From Nematopogon swammerdamellus (Eukaryota; Arthropoda; Insecta; Lepidoptera; Adelidae), in NCBI GenBank assembly GCA_946902875.1, contig OX336340.1, forward strand, positions 8,453,739-8,517,738: DNA of 64,000 nt. The letters run 5' to 3'. The notes under the pieces are model-generated. The model was not told the DNA's origin. It saw only the letters and a list, made by a program, of their open reading frames with translations, and ran no database searches. Position 1 is the first letter of the stretch. Each line of letters begins with the position of its first letter. The position numbers and the translations under genes were made by a program. This document shows, one piece after another, positions 11,591 to 22,742 of the stretch.

Positions 11591-12404
11591 TTTCAAACAG
11601 TTCTTTTATTTAACTCTTTTTAGTAATATCACATAATATTAAAATCGGTTGACGGGAAGTGGGTGATTGAAAAATTCCTTAGTGTGGAAGTGTTCATCCC
11701 ATAATTTCCCACTCTTAGGGGTAGTTTCTTTCATAAATTTATGAAAAGACCATCCCTGAGATATAACCTATTCATGAAAAAAAAGAATCATTAAAATCGA
11801 TTGAGAATTGGCGGACAAATCGAGTAACATACCTACACACAAAAATACAGACGAATTGAGAACCTTTTTTTGGAAGTCGGTTGAAAAAAATACTGCTGTA
11901 CATCGACTTTCTCCCCTTGTTAATTCAAGGAAATAATACTCATTGTATTTCATAGTTTTATTTTAGGACACAAGGTCTAAATTTTTTTATAAAACAATCA
12001 GAACCTAAATAAACTGAGCAGCCTATTGAATTTAAATTGACTGTTTTCGCAGAAAAATAATAATACAAAGTAGATGAAAATGTACTTTGTTGTAGCCAGT
12101 AGAGCGCGATCGCGTAATTACATTTCATGGAATGAAACTTTGCCCGAAGGCTACTGATACCCAATCAATATCTTAGCGCTGGCTTACTCCCACACGTTAC
12201 TTATTATTGCTCTATTTAGATATTTTCAGGCTTGTGGATACAAAACATATCGCGAATGTACACGAGCTGTTATTGAAGTGGTGGAATATTATTAACAAAA
12301 TATGCAATAATTAATTCAGCATTGAGAAGATGCAAGCAAAAACTTATTCTTCTTTAAAATGTTCGATAATTATCCCACACACAGGAAAAAATCTCATTAT
12401 CATT

Positions 12405-12560
12405 TTATTTAGAGAGAGGAAACTTTATTCAGTGCACATTCGCGCAATTAAATTATCTAATTTGATTGCTGCTCCAAGAAACATTTAACAGAAATAAGCA
12501 CATTGGAACATTTACGAGGTGCAAAGGCGGACTTACAAAGATTTCTTCCAGTCAACCTCT
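12405..12560 (-). mobile_element. LINE 3'-UTR remnant, minus strand
   Basis: The minus-strand reading ends in a polyadenylation-like AATAAAGTTTCCTCTCTC and contains a GTAAGTCCGCCTTTGCACCTC block, as in the remnant at 6485-6600. The adjacent CTGGAAGAAATC is typical of this lepidopteran 3' UTR. No ORF is left. Confidence 0.5.
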
Positions 12561-12657
12561 CGATGCTTCAGAGTCTTAATATAGTTAAGTGTGAGAATCG
12601 AAGATACATAGAATAATTAATCATAAGAATATTTATTAATAATTCATTTAAGCAGCT

Positions 12658-13000
12658 CAGCGGGTGGCCGAGTGGCCTGGGTGTCGGCTTCTCTTGCGAG
12701 AGGTCCGAAGTTCGAATTCGGTCGGCGTGTATATGAGTGTATTTAATTTTACATAACCAATGAGTTTTTTCTGACGGAAAAAATTACGTGTATACCTTCA
12801 CTTGTATCGATGTTCACTTGCTGCTTCACCGTTCGGAACCGGTGTAAAACTGTAGGTCCCTTCCTATCATATCATTACCAAACCGACAAAGGGACAAGCC
12901 CACCACCAATAAGGCGGTAGGCTCAAATTGTAGCCTGGATGTAAGATAGCTGCATAGCAGCCTTGTCCGTGTTCTCCTCCAGTCCAGAGTCTACCATGGA
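12658..13000 (+). mobile_element. tRNA-derived SINE (family S1), copy 1
   Basis: The head GGGTGGCCGAGTGGCCTGGG (A-box GGCCGAGTGG) is followed 40 bp later by GAAGTTCGAATTCGG (B-box). The spacing and long variable-arm-like stretch resemble a Ser/Leu-type tRNA. The body continues through GTGTAAAACTGTAGGTCCC (12841) and GGCTCAAATTGTAGCCTGG. A diverged copy is at 23175-23450. The 3' boundary is unclear. Further downstream (13007-13165) an ATGGTTGGTATTTGG string recurs in inverted form at 13145-13160, so a second small rearranged repeat follows. Confidence 0.7.
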
Positions 13001-13289
13001 TATTCATATTATGGTTGGTATTTGGCTTACCATGGTTGAAATTCGCGGTCACTGTGGCCGAGACGTTTCGGACTGGCGCGTGCAGTCCATCATCAGGGCG
13101 AGTGCCTGGCTGCGGTCGGGCCCGCGGTTAACAGAAATACCAAGCCAAATACCAACCATAGTCCAGTATAGCCAGCAATCCAAAAGGAAGTCTCCGCTAT
13201 GGCACCTACCTTCTGAGGTGGAGGGGGGGGAGATGATATTGGTTAGTTCGAGCATGTGCTCTGGTACCCCTGCCTGACTCCGCCACTCA

Positions 13290-13780
13290 TAATCCGGTAT
13301 CCGGTAACCGTAATCCGGTTACATTAAAAAATAAAAGCTATACTTCTAAAAGCCATAATAACACATATTCTGTGAAAATTTCAACCTATCACGGTTCAAA
13401 TGTTACACCCCTGTAAATGTAGGACAGATGAACATGCGGAAAGAGGGATGGCGCAGGCTTAGTAAGAGGCTTCCGTACGGATACGGAAACCTAAACAGAA
13501 AACTAAAATAAAACTACAAAATATCACGCGCTGAAAGTAGATGATTATGGAAAACGAAGACGAAAATTTATACCCATAGTCATTGGCCGCGCTGGAGTAG
13601 TGGCCAAACATTTGTCCAACAATTGGAAGCAGAAGTAAGAATTGAAATTATCCAGAAGCAAGGTGCCATATTGTAAGTATACACATTTATGACAGAACAC
13701 CTTCAAGAACTAGGCTCCCACAGTATAAGAAGATCGCCAATCTATTCCCTCTCCTCGGGGCTTCCTGGATGGGAGCAGGA
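13290..13780. other. Spacer without recognised gene
   Basis: No convincing frame or repeat boundary is visible. It contains two palindrome-like CCGG-rich words at 13295-13320. Confidence 0.4.
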
Positions 13781-13782
13781 TA

Positions 13783-13998
13783 AAAAAGTTAAATTACAAA
13801 TTAAAAAAATCCCGACCAAAATAATTTCCGTTTACATAAAGGAATCGGGGGACCGCTAAGTAAATTCCCGCGCAGCTCTGAGTTTTATATTTTTTAATTT
13901 TTTACTTAGCGGTCCCCCGACTCCTTTAAGTTAGTAAATGGAAATTATTTTTTACTTTTTAAGGGTCGGGGTTTTCTTAAGTTTGTAATTTGACTTTA
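13783..13998. mobile_element. Fold-back element followed by a transposon-like tail
   Basis: The arms 13783-13862 and 13903-13998 are inverted copies, with cores GGGGGACCGCTAAGTAAA and TTACTTAGCGGTCCCCCGA. The next ~260 bp (to 14260) ends CCCCTCTTTTTTCGTCGGGGGTTAAAA after a short CA-rich run. This tail is familiar from lepidopteran MITEs or LINE remnants. No protein is encoded. Confidence 0.7.
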
Positions 13999-14410
13999 AT
14001 TTCAAGCTTTTAAAAAATCGCATTCAAATCGTTCCACTTTTGAAGATACCTAATTTTTTTTTTTATTACTTAATTACTTGATTACTTGATTACAAACAAA
14101 GCTAACAACCATCCCGCTTAAACCATCTTCTAATAAAAAAAAACCGCATCCAAATTTGATCCATCCGTTTGGGAGCTAGCAGCTACGATACCACAGCACC
14201 CATACACACATACACACACACGTTAACACCCCTCTTTTTTCGTCGGGGGTTAAAAACCGGCACTGTTATGCCGAAATGTCCACAATAGATTAATAGATAA
14301 TACGTTTAGAACAGAAAGTACGTCCGTTGATTTATTTTATCCTCATTTCAGAAGTTGTATAAGATTTAATGTAGTAAAACACTACTGCAACATTGTCGTA
14401 TTGAGATCTG

Positions 14411-14595
14411 CAGGGCTATCACGAGATTCGCTACGCCCCGGCTACGCCGAGGTGTAGCGTGCGTAGAGAACGTAAGCCGCTGCGCGGAAGCGAGTTCGCA
14501 AATCTATCGCATTCGCTTCCGCGCAGACGCTTACGCTCTCTACGCACGCTACACCTCGGCGTAGCCGGCGCGTAGCGAAACTCGTAATAGCCCTA
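14411..14595. mobile_element. GC-rich fold-back element
   Basis: Two ~87-bp arms (14411-14498 and 14507-14595) are inverted copies. Paired blocks include GGTGTAGCGTGCGTAGAG with CTCTACGCACGCTACACC, and GCGCGGAAGCGA with TCGCTTCCGCGC. The loop is about 9 bp. CTG occurs just outside each end (14408-14410 and 14596-14598) and may be a 3-bp target duplication. Base composition is strikingly GC-rich compared with its surroundings. Confidence 0.8.
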
Positions 14596-14959
14596 CTGAG
14601 CATTAAACCGGCCGCATCCAGCGTCCCAGCCTCCAGTCACGTTCCGTCGCTGCGTCCGGAACTAGAGTAGCTACCTACACAGTATGTTGTGTACAATGGG
14701 GAAATACTTGGACGGCAACGAGCGAGCTCGTGGCAGGTTATTGCACGACGCGACGCACGTGCAGGTTACGACATTCCGTGCTTTATTGAGTGGGTGGTTG
14801 CTTGGTTATTACCACGTAATTACCAGCAACCAGAAAAATATGTCCTTGTTGCTTCTTTTGGGTGAGATGAACCTCCCGTGGGCGACGAGATGTACAAGTT
14901 CAGAGAATGTATGTTTGTGTTAAACGGGTCTTCAAAATACTGACTTATGCTTCCAGCCA

Positions 14960-15300
14960 ACCTTATATGTTCCAATTTGTGTACACGTCCCCTTTCCACT
15001 TCCGTACAATGCGCAATGGGCAGGGATTGCATCGCTACCCGCAGGACTTACCGCGGATGCGTACAAATCGATTCTACAGATCTTTCCTCCACGCAACTGG
15101 TAAAAGCTGGAACGCTCTACCCACATATTTCCCCCCATATACGTTCTCAGGTCTTTCAAGAGAGGCGTACCTAAATAAGCACCTGTCAGCCCGACACGGC
15201 ATTCGTAAACCACGCGTGCGACCGAATGTACATGTGCGTCGTTAGACACCTTATGGTTGGCTTAGCGCCACATGTCGCACTTTCTATAAAAAAAAACTTG
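14960..15300 (+). pseudogene. LINE polymerase C-terminus and 3' UTR (family A), 5'-truncated
   Basis: The frame ending at TAG 15243-15245 contains RMRTNRFYRSFLHATGKSWN followed by ALPTYFPP and SREAYLNKHL. This is the hallmark C-terminal region of Jockey/CR1-type reverse transcriptases (general form FxPRTxxLWNxLP...F...LxxxL). The 3' UTR ends at TTTCTATAAAAAAAA (15280-15296). The upstream frame degenerates before ~14960. Homologous tails are at 7676-7830 (plus) and 35910-36180 (minus). It is a dead-on-arrival copy with no catalytic domain. Confidence 0.8.
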
Positions 15301-16019
15301 TTTCTGGATCTAAATAAGTTCCGATGTTTACTTTGCTTACTTCCGAAATCATAAAATCATTTCAAATTTCAAAAAATTCAAAATTTATTTATTACCAAAA
15401 TATACATTTATTATCCAGCCGAAATTTTTCAGAAGGTAGGTAACAACAATTTTCTTATAATTAATTAGAACAAAAATAGTGGTTAGTAGTGTTAGTACCT
15501 AATATTATATTTACATGACATAGTGGGTCGTATTTTTTCCTGGAGCCCTGCTTCCCAAGCTAGGGTTCCCTGTGTTATGTTCCCTGTGTTCACCATTTTA
15601 AATGATTTTTTAATAAAATTATAATGGTTTCATCCAATTTTTATATTCAGAAACTTGATATTGAAGCAGGAATGAAAGAAGTGTAAATGGAAGGTTGCGC
15701 ACGCACGCATTAATTATTTAATAATAAGGTAACGTCCTAATTTGGATTCGTAGAATATGGTGGATACGTTAATTAATTTTAATAACGGAATATCGTTTTA
15801 CGGAAGTATAGGTCCTAAAACTGTTATGTCCGACAGAGTCTGGGGATACAAAGGGGTAATGCGGTATCCGTCCTCTGAACCATCCCGAGGACGAGGTCCC
15901 TAGAGGAAATGTATAATTTATAAGTTCAACTCTGTCAACCATCGCACCGGCGGCAGAGTGCTCCTTACCATGGGCCAAACGTTTGGCCCGAGACGTCGAG
16001 CTACATAGCGCGGAGATGA
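15300..16019. other. Spacer without recognised gene
   Basis: AT-rich. A short minus-strand frame at 15769-15978 has slightly richer composition but no recognisable motif. Confidence 0.4.
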
Positions 16020-17942
16020 TCTATACATATAATAAAATCGTTAAATTAATAATCTCTCTTTGTCTGTACGCGCATCACGCAAAAACCACTGAACGGAATT
16101 TGACGAAACTTTGTATAGTGACAGTGTATATCCCGGATTAACATAATAAACAAAAAAATATAATAAAAATTAAAATTATTATAAAATTTAAATGTCAAGT
16201 TGACAACGGAGAACTGACATCTCGACGTGAGCTGGCCGGTGACAAAATGTTTGATAAATAAAAAAAAAAATTGAAGTCGAACTTATGTCGCTGTCATAGG
16301 TGCAATTTATATTTCTGTTGCCCGCGGCTCCGCTCGCGTGAAATTCGTATTTAAAAAAAAGAAAGTAAACGATATTCTTTCTCGATGAAAGTAACTAAGG
16401 GCGAGGCGGAAGTCGCAGCTGTGTTTAGGAAGAACAAAAACATTCTTTCTTGAATGAAGTAAGTAACTATGGGCAGGCCGCAGGCCGAGCTGCGTTCAGG
16501 AAGAAGCTAAACCATCTTGAAGAAAGTAAGTAACTAAGGCGAGGCCGAAGGCCGAGCTACATTCTGATAAATAATAAACCATATCGAAGAAAGCAAGTAA
16601 CTAAGGGCGAGGACAAAGGCCGAGCTGCGTTCAGGAAGAAGCTAAAAAAAGGCCGAGCTACATTCTGATAAATAATAAACCATCTCGAAGAAAGCAAGTA
16701 AATAAGGGCGAGGCCGAAGGCCGAGCTGCGTTCGGGAAGAAGATAAACCATCTCGAAGAAAGCAAGTAACTAAGGGCTAGGCCGAAGGCCGAGCTGCGTT
16801 CAGGAAGAAGGTAAACCTTCTTGAAGAAAGTAAGTATCTAAGGCGAGGCCGAAGGCCGAGCTACGTTCTGATAAATGATAAACCATCTCGAAGAAAGCAA
16901 GTAACTAAGGGCGAGGCCGAAGGCTGAGCTGCGTTCAGGATGAAGCTAAACCATCTCGAATAAAGTAGGTAACTAAGCGATATTAAGATTGAGTTAAATT
17001 AATTTAAATTTTATTACAAAGTCCACGCTTCTGACGGCAAACATACCGTGCATCCTAAAACCTTGCGGTTATTCCCGGCTGGATGGCAAGAGGCCCGATG
17101 GTATCACCTTAGTTCCATTGGCTAAGGCTAGGTCTTTGATGTGGGACGCCATTTGTGTTCTCACATTGGCTCCAAGTCACGTTCGGGCATCTTCAAGAGC
17201 GGCCGGCGCGGCCGAGGCCTGGATGGACAGCCTCAAACGCAATAAATATTATAGAGATATAATTCAAGATTTCGAATTTGTTGCGTTTGCGGTTGAAACC
17301 CTCGGTCCTTGGAGCAGTCATTGAAGCTAAAAGCTTCTTGAAGAGGCTTGGGCCTCTGCTGGTGGACGCAACTGGTGTCCCGCAATCAAGGGCCTACTTC
17401 ATTCAAACGGTAAGCTTTGCCATCCAGCGGGGTAATGCCGCAAGTGTTCTAGGAACATTTTAAAACGCCCCTTTTATGATAGTTATTGTAATGTTTGTTA
17501 GGTAGGTTTTAATTATTTAGTTATTAATATTACTTTTTTATATTTTATTAAATAAATAGATGGAGTAAATGATATTACATGCTATCGAAGAAAGGAAGTC
17601 ATTTCGGGCGAGGCCCGAAGGCAGAAGAGGGTTTTTGGTTTACCTGAACGCAGTTCGGCCTTCGGCCTCGCCCTTCGTTACTTACGTTCTTCATGAAGGT
17701 TTATCGTCTTCCTGAACGCAGCTCGGCCTTCGGCCTCGCCCTTAGTTACTTACTTTCTTCGTGAAGGTTTATTGCCTTCCAGAATGCAGCTGGGCCTTCT
17801 GCCTCGCCGTTAGTTGCTTATTTTATTTGAGAAGATTTATCGTTTACCTGAACGCAGCTCGGCCTTCGGCCTCGCCCTTAGTTACTTAGATTCTTCTTTG
17901 AAATATGAATTTCACGCGAGCGAAGCCGCGGGCAACAGCTAG
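16020..17942 (+). mobile_element. Non-autonomous Helitron-like element, copy 2
   Basis: The 5' terminus TCTATACATATAATAAAATC is preceded by A (16019), and the 3' terminus GCCGCGGGCAACAGCTAG is followed by T (17943). This is exactly the A|TC...CTRR|T pattern of Helitrons. The interior repeats copy 1: an AAAACCACTGAACGG module, a left array with about eight GAGGCCGAAGGCCGAGC units (16390-16975), a LINE polymerase fragment (17094-17462), and an inverted right array (17590-17900). It has no Rep/helicase. Better termini than copy 1 make this the reference copy. An internal duplication is visible around 16610-16690. Confidence 0.75.
17094..17462 (+). pseudogene. LINE polymerase C-terminal fragment, frameshifted, inside Helitron copy 2
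   Basis: It begins PDGITLVP, continues RSLMWDAICVLTLAPSHV and AFAVETLGPWSS, then hits TGA (17323-17325). The reading continues in another frame as SRAYFIQ...AIQRGNAASVLGTF, ending TAA 17461-17463. One frameshift and one stop separate it from an intact module. Same family as 9883-10278, with the tryptophan retained here. Confidence 0.75.
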
Positions 17943-18047
17943 TGGTAAATAAAGCAGTAAAATGTTTAATATTATGTAATTATAAGTTATGTAACTAATT
18001 ATAAGTTATGTTATGTAACTGCAAGTGCAGCGCAACACCGATTACGA

Positions 18048-18215
18048 TTGTTGTATGGGAAGACCACCCACCCGGAGGGACTACCTACGACATAAAGAAC
18101 CATCGTGTCGGCAGTGGCAGTGGTTCCCTACCGCTGAAGGCTGTGAGGCCTGGAGGAAAATTTGAGAGGCGTATGTCCAGCAGTGAACGTTTTACACGCT
18201 GACTGACTGACTTAC
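18048..18215 (+). pseudogene. LINE (family B) polymerase extreme C-terminus and tail
   Basis: In a broken frame the sequence reads GRPP...(R)W...AEGCEAWRKI-EAYVQQ, with the diagnostic GAGGCGTATGTCCAGCAGTG DNA word (18165-18184) and a GACTGACTGACTTACTGAC tail. This is the widespread lepidopteran RT C-terminal pattern (GRPP-RW-DD...W...LGEAYVQQW). The minus-strand homologue at 31645-31915 is longer. Confidence 0.75.
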
Positions 18216-18540
18216 TGACATGCAATGTTTATATGTGCTTGGTTTGGATTAATGTTTTCATTCCTGCTATACTACTCCATTTATTACTATTTCTTCGTCA
18301 ATGTCAATGATCACAATAATCCACTGATTGATGTTAATATATTGTATAGATAGTGTATTGTGTACTGAAACTGTAAAATACATTTGCAAGTCTTAACTTC
18401 GTTAGCCAGTAAGTCGGTCTCGGACATTAAAGTTAATTTGCAGAAACTAACTCTTTTATTCATTTCTCTCCTCGGTGTTCCTTAACAGCTGCTAACTTTT
18501 ACGAGCTCTAATAAAAACTAGTGTATTTCAAAATACATTT

Positions 18541-18571
18541 TAGTTTGTCGACTTTGTCGACTTTGTCGACT
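18541..18571. repeat. Short 9-bp tandem repeat (TTTGTCGAC x3)
   Basis: TTTGTCGAC is repeated three times, then breaks off. No wider context. Confidence 0.85.
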
Positions 18572-18734
18572 TGCCTATATCCTCTATTGTAAGTAGCAAC
18601 CTTGAACGGAAGTGTAAAGGAAGATGTAATGCTGAATTGGTTGCTTTTCATCCTGTTTTTGCTACATTTGATAAAATGTGTAGGAGGAAATACATATATT
18701 ACCTATTTTATTTCTTTGTTTATTTTCTATCTTT

Positions 18735-19600
18735 CTTTCTTTTTAGGATTTCGTGCCTCAGAAGAGGAAAAACGGAACCCTTAAAAATATCACTTCGTTG
18801 TCCGTCTGCCTGTCTGTCTGTCTGTTATCATCCTTTTTCTCAGGAACGGATAGAGTTATCAAGTTGAAATTAATAACAAATATATTTAAGTATCAAATTG
18901 ACGATGGCACTATACACCAGATATAGGTAATTTAAATAGGCAGAGTGGTCAGATTCTTCAGTATTCGTGTTTATGCTGTAAATATGAATGCTCTTGTGAG
19001 CGGTAGTATGGGTTAATTATTTATAAGTTACTATAATATAATACTTATAAGGTACTAACAAAACATTGTGACTTGCGAAGTCTGTTTGTCAGTTCTTCTT
19101 CGCATTGAATTTAGAACTGGCGGAATTTTCGACATGTCCAAGCGTAGGTTACCTACCTGTGGATGAAATTATACAATAAACAATACATATTCACGGTCCT
19201 TAGACGTGTAAAAAATTCAAGTCAACGCAATCAAAAGATACGGCCATTTATGTCAGATTTTGATACTTGCAAACTCACTCAAATAAAATCAAAAGCAATA
19301 GGTTACTTCCCGTTGACCTAGAATCATGAAATTTAGCAAGAAGCAAGGTCTCACAGCACAAATAAAGGAAAACTTCTAAAATCATTCATATCACATAAAC
19401 AAATTATTTTTGTATATTTTAACGACAAGAATGTCTGACAGTCAAGCCGTTGCTGTAGTTTTTATTTAGGCGTTTCATGTTTTTCGAAAACACAATAATT
19501 TTGGTAAATACATAACACAAATATATTGTGTAGTGGTACGGAACCCTCGGTGCGCGAGTCCGACTCGCACTTGGCGGCTTTTTATTTCGTTCTTTCTTCC
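18735..19600 (+). mobile_element. Dispersed lepidopteran repeat ending in GGTGCGCGAGTCCGACTCGC
   Basis: It starts with CGGAACCCTTAAAAATATCAC plus a TCTGTCTGTCTG run and carries CCGTTGACCTAGAATCATGA internally. It ends TGGTACGGAACCCTCGGTGC then GCGAGTCCGACTCGCACTTGG (19530-19575). This order is a well-known long dispersed repeat of Lepidoptera of uncertain class, perhaps LINE 3' sequence. A second fragment of the end is at 31053-31105, and a diverged piece of the start is at 37890-38040. Confidence 0.6.
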
Positions 19601-19667
19601 GCAGCACTCGTACACTTTTGTCGCACGCATGTACACGTTTCTCCTGTTTATCTATATAAACTACAAG

Positions 19668-19893
19668 CTGTGCCCGCGGCTCCGCCCGCTCTCATATTTC
19701 ACTTCACTGCTAACCTCATAAGCCATTTAGCGTGATAGTAAGTAGCCTATAGTTGATGGGAAGAATTAAGCTATCCGTACAATTTTGTTTTATTAAAATC
19801 GGTTTAGTGGTTCTCGAGTTATAAGCGGACAGACAGACACTCAGACACTCAGACACTCAGACAGAAAGCAGACGTTGGATTTTATTATAGGTA
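19668..19893 (-). mobile_element. Helitron/SINE-like remnant
   Basis: The plus strand opens ACAAGCTGTGCCCGCGGCTC and closes TTGGATTTTATTATAGG. This is the reverse orientation of the family with a GCCGCGGGC-containing end. A CAGACACTCAGACACTCAGA run (19834-19862) is a local microsatellite. Confidence 0.45.
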
Positions 19894-20021
19894 AGGAAAG
19901 GAAGGATAATAAAAATGCAAATACAAATTCAGTGCCATGGTATCAATTCGAAAATGAGTAGTACCACCGCACGGGTGCAGCTGCGCACAGCGCACGGCGC
20001 ATAGTGTGCGTGTACGTGGTA

Positions 20022-20345
20022 GGTTTTTTTTTTATAAACTGACACGGTTGGCTACATCACCTACAACAACCGTGATGTCAGCCCCTAACACCGGGTGAAC
20101 TTGGTGCCACGTGTCAGTGCTTCCCTTCGGTCGTGCCGGCTACACTGAACTGGACGGAAAACACAAACTATTTACATAGCCGTTTCGACCGACCTATCAT
20201 TCAGTGTGGTGGTAGTAACCCGGGCGGGTTAAACCCTACCACCTAGTAATATAAGAAGGGAGTCATATCCCTTAGTCGCCTTTTACGACATACACGGGAA
20301 GAGATGCAGTGGGGCTATTCTTTTAAAGTACTGGCCCCACACGGT
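20022..20345 (-). mobile_element. SINE family S2, full-length-like copy (minus)
   Basis: The minus-strand order is GCCCCACTGCATCTCTTCCC, TGTCGTAAAAGGCGACTAAG, GGTGGTAGGGTTTAACCCGC, GGTCGGTCGAAACGGCTATG, AAGGGAAGCACTGACAC, GGTGATGTAGCCAACCGTGT and a poly-A tail (plus-strand T run 20025-20033). No Pol III head is visible in this copy. Other copies are at 23640-24120, 24160-24335, 26030-26310, 27000-27115 and 33735-33975. Confidence 0.75.
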
Positions 20346-20674
20346 ATGTATAAAATAACATTTCTAGCTGACACCGTCCTCTGTCACCGTTTACAATACA
20401 ATGTAAGAAAATGTAAACAGTACAAAGCGGAGGTTCCGCGCTCCAATTCATCCTGCAAGATCTTGGCTCCCGCTCGCTAACAACTCAGTAATAAACGTCA
20501 CACAGCACCGCTTTCCTTTTGCAGTGAGTTGCATTACAGAAACACTGCCAGTGGCAATACGTTTAATCTGTATATTATTTCACGTTATGCATTTTCTACC
20601 TTTTCACATACAGCTTTGACTAATTTGACTATTTAATCTTGTATCATAACTAATAAAGTAAAAAAAAATATCGA

Positions 20675-20740
20675 CGCTCCGACCGATCGACCGACCACGC
20701 GCCGTCGCGCGTCGTCGATTCTATGTTCGATAATAAGTCG
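20675..20740. repeat. Short dispersed CG-rich repeat, member 1
   Basis: GACCGATCGACCGACC...CGTCGCGCGTCGTCG...TATGTTC recurs at 27325-27370 as CGACCGACGCGGACGCGTGA...CGACGTCGTCGGTACTATGTTC. The class is unknown. Confidence 0.4.
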
Positions 20741-20794
20741 AGAACTACTCAATAAATTCACGTCGTACTTTCACAAATGCGTTCCGTCCGACAC

Positions 20795-21018
20795 ATCCCA
20801 CGTCCCTAACACACGTCCCTATCCCACGTCCCTAACCATGTACCTATCCCACGTCCATATCGCACGTCATTATCCCACTTCCCTATTCAACGTCCCTATC
20901 CCACGTCCATATACCACGTCATTTTCCCGCGTCCCTATTCCACGTCCAAGTCCCACGTCATTATCCCACGTCCCTATCCCATGTCCATATCCCATGTCAT
21001 TATCCCAAGTCCCTATTG
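20795..21018. repeat. 13-bp minisatellite (CACGTCCCTATCC-type), about 17 units
   Basis: Consecutive 13-mers vary in a partly regular cycle: CACGTCCCTATCC, CACGTCCATATCC, CACGTCATTATCC. This suggests a 39-bp higher-order unit. Because 39 is divisible by 3, one frame reads as a 13-residue peptide repeat. That frame (20838-21068) is therefore a by-product and not evidence of a protein. Confidence 0.85.
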
Positions 21019-21353
21019 TCATGATATACATACAATCAATATGTATATATGAGAATTCGAAAAATTAACTAAACAATAAGAAACCGTAAACAGGCAACTC
21101 TTCCCATCTGAAAATGCAAATGTCCCCCATTCTGTTCTAGCTTGGCCTTAGGTTTGCTAAAGCGGCGGCCGGTATCAGTGTTAGTTAATGCACTTACAGT
21201 GGAATTTTTCTTACGCTTCTATTGCACAGCCGCGATTACAGCAATGAATTCACGTTATGTAAGTTTGTAGTCAAATTGTTCAAAAGTATAGAACCGCTAT
21301 TGTCATAAATTAAAGACAAGTAAAAACCAATACAATACAATACTATTAAGCAG

Positions 21354-21645
21354 CACTACGAGTTCGTTGCCTTTGCCGTGGAGACTCTTGGGGTGTGGAG
21401 TCCGGACGCTAAAGACCTCGTGAAGCAGCTAGGTCAGCTGCTTATTGAAGCGTCCGGGGACCGTCGTGCCAAAGCGTTCCTCACACAAAACATCAGCCTC
21501 GCCATCCAGCGCGGGAACGCGGCGGCTGTCCTCGGGACAATGAATGATGTCCCGAGGATGCAGGAATATTTTTATTTAATTTAAGTTGTTACATTTCTGT
21601 TTAATTTAATTTTTCTTTTTGTCTAATAAAGATTTTCAACACCGG
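21354..21645 (+). pseudogene. LINE polymerase C-terminal fragment and 3' UTR
   Basis: The uninterrupted frame from ~21354 reads HYEFVAFAVETLGVWSPDAK and later AFLTQNISLAIQRGNAAAVL, stopping at TAA 21582-21584. AATAAAG (21625-21631) follows as a polyadenylation signal, so this is the 3' end of a 5'-truncated insertion. The same motif set as at 9883-10278, 17094-17462 and 38615-38910 shows the family was abundant here. No RT catalytic core is present. Confidence 0.75.
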
Positions 21646-22354
21646 AGTAAAAACCTACTTCTTCCACAACAATAATTTTCGCAACATGTTTATTGGTATA
21701 TTACGTAAAATTATTGCCGTAAATAATCAAATAAAATAAACCTAAACCTGAACTCATAACTAGAAAAAGGCTTCCAGTTCAGCCGAGGCAGCCATGGTCC
21801 CAAGGACGCTTATAGCCTTCCCATTTCTGAATTTCCAGGTTTATGCGTATATTTTTTATATTACTTTAAACATGTTCAAAATTCCAATTTTTTACTATAA
21901 AAATAAATTGGCAATTCGGTCGAATCTACATATTATGTAGATAGTAATATTGGATTTTAAATAGTTTTTTATTAGACTTTCATAATTTATTATAAGGATT
22001 AAAGAAGGTTCATTCTGCTAATGTACTTTCCTTTACTGTTATAATGACAGAACTGATCATGTTGATCATATAGGTGAAGAGTTCATGAACAATCGTGAAG
22101 ATATCGTGAAAGAGCGTCTCATAAGAGAATAAAGTAATATTCCGTTAATTTATCGCTCGGTCGTTGGATATAATGAATCATAAAAGCTATCGTAACCATC
22201 GAAATGCCTTTCTATAAGTAGGTACCTACATAAGATAGTTTGACGATCTATTTATTAGATCAAACTGTATTTCAAACTCACGATAGTCGATTCTGCGGTA
22301 ATCCTGCTCATTAAAAAAAACTATCGAGCATTTTATGTAAGTACATACATAATA
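21645..22354. other. AT-rich spacer without recognised gene
   Basis: No supported feature. Confidence 0.45.
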
Positions 22355-22490
22355 TACCACACGCTGTATCCCGACAATCGGGGTAAGCACAGTAATCGGT
22401 GTTGTGCTACAAGAACTAAATTACAGTACAACACCGACCAACACTTTTCTCAAAGTATTCGGACAAGATAACTATCAAGCAGCTATTTAA
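22355..22490. repeat. Dispersed repeat, member 1 of a pair with 32082-32210
   Basis: CATACCACACGCTGTATC here matches CATACCACACGCTGCATC there. Further shared words are TTGTGCTAC/GCAAG, ACAACACCGACCA/ACAACACTGACCA and TTCGGACAAGATA. Direct orientation, class unknown. Confidence 0.6.
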
Positions 22491-22742
22491 TACAAAACGT
22501 TCGAACTTTTAAATATAAAACTACTTTTTTTATTACTGTGAACCAATTTGTTCAAGAACTCAGAGGTATATCCTCTCACTCTGACACAACGAGAGTACGC
22601 ATGTTTACATAAGTTCTGCTTTGAAATATAGCCGGATTCAATAAAATGGCGCTTGGAGAGCCATTATTGAAGCAATGCGAATATCGATATAGTTATTAAG
22701 CGTTCATACATTCGGTGAAATTTCAAATAATGTATATTTTCT

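Noticed and set aside
20838..21068. 76-codon repetitive ORF
   Set aside because: Translation of a 13-bp minisatellite.
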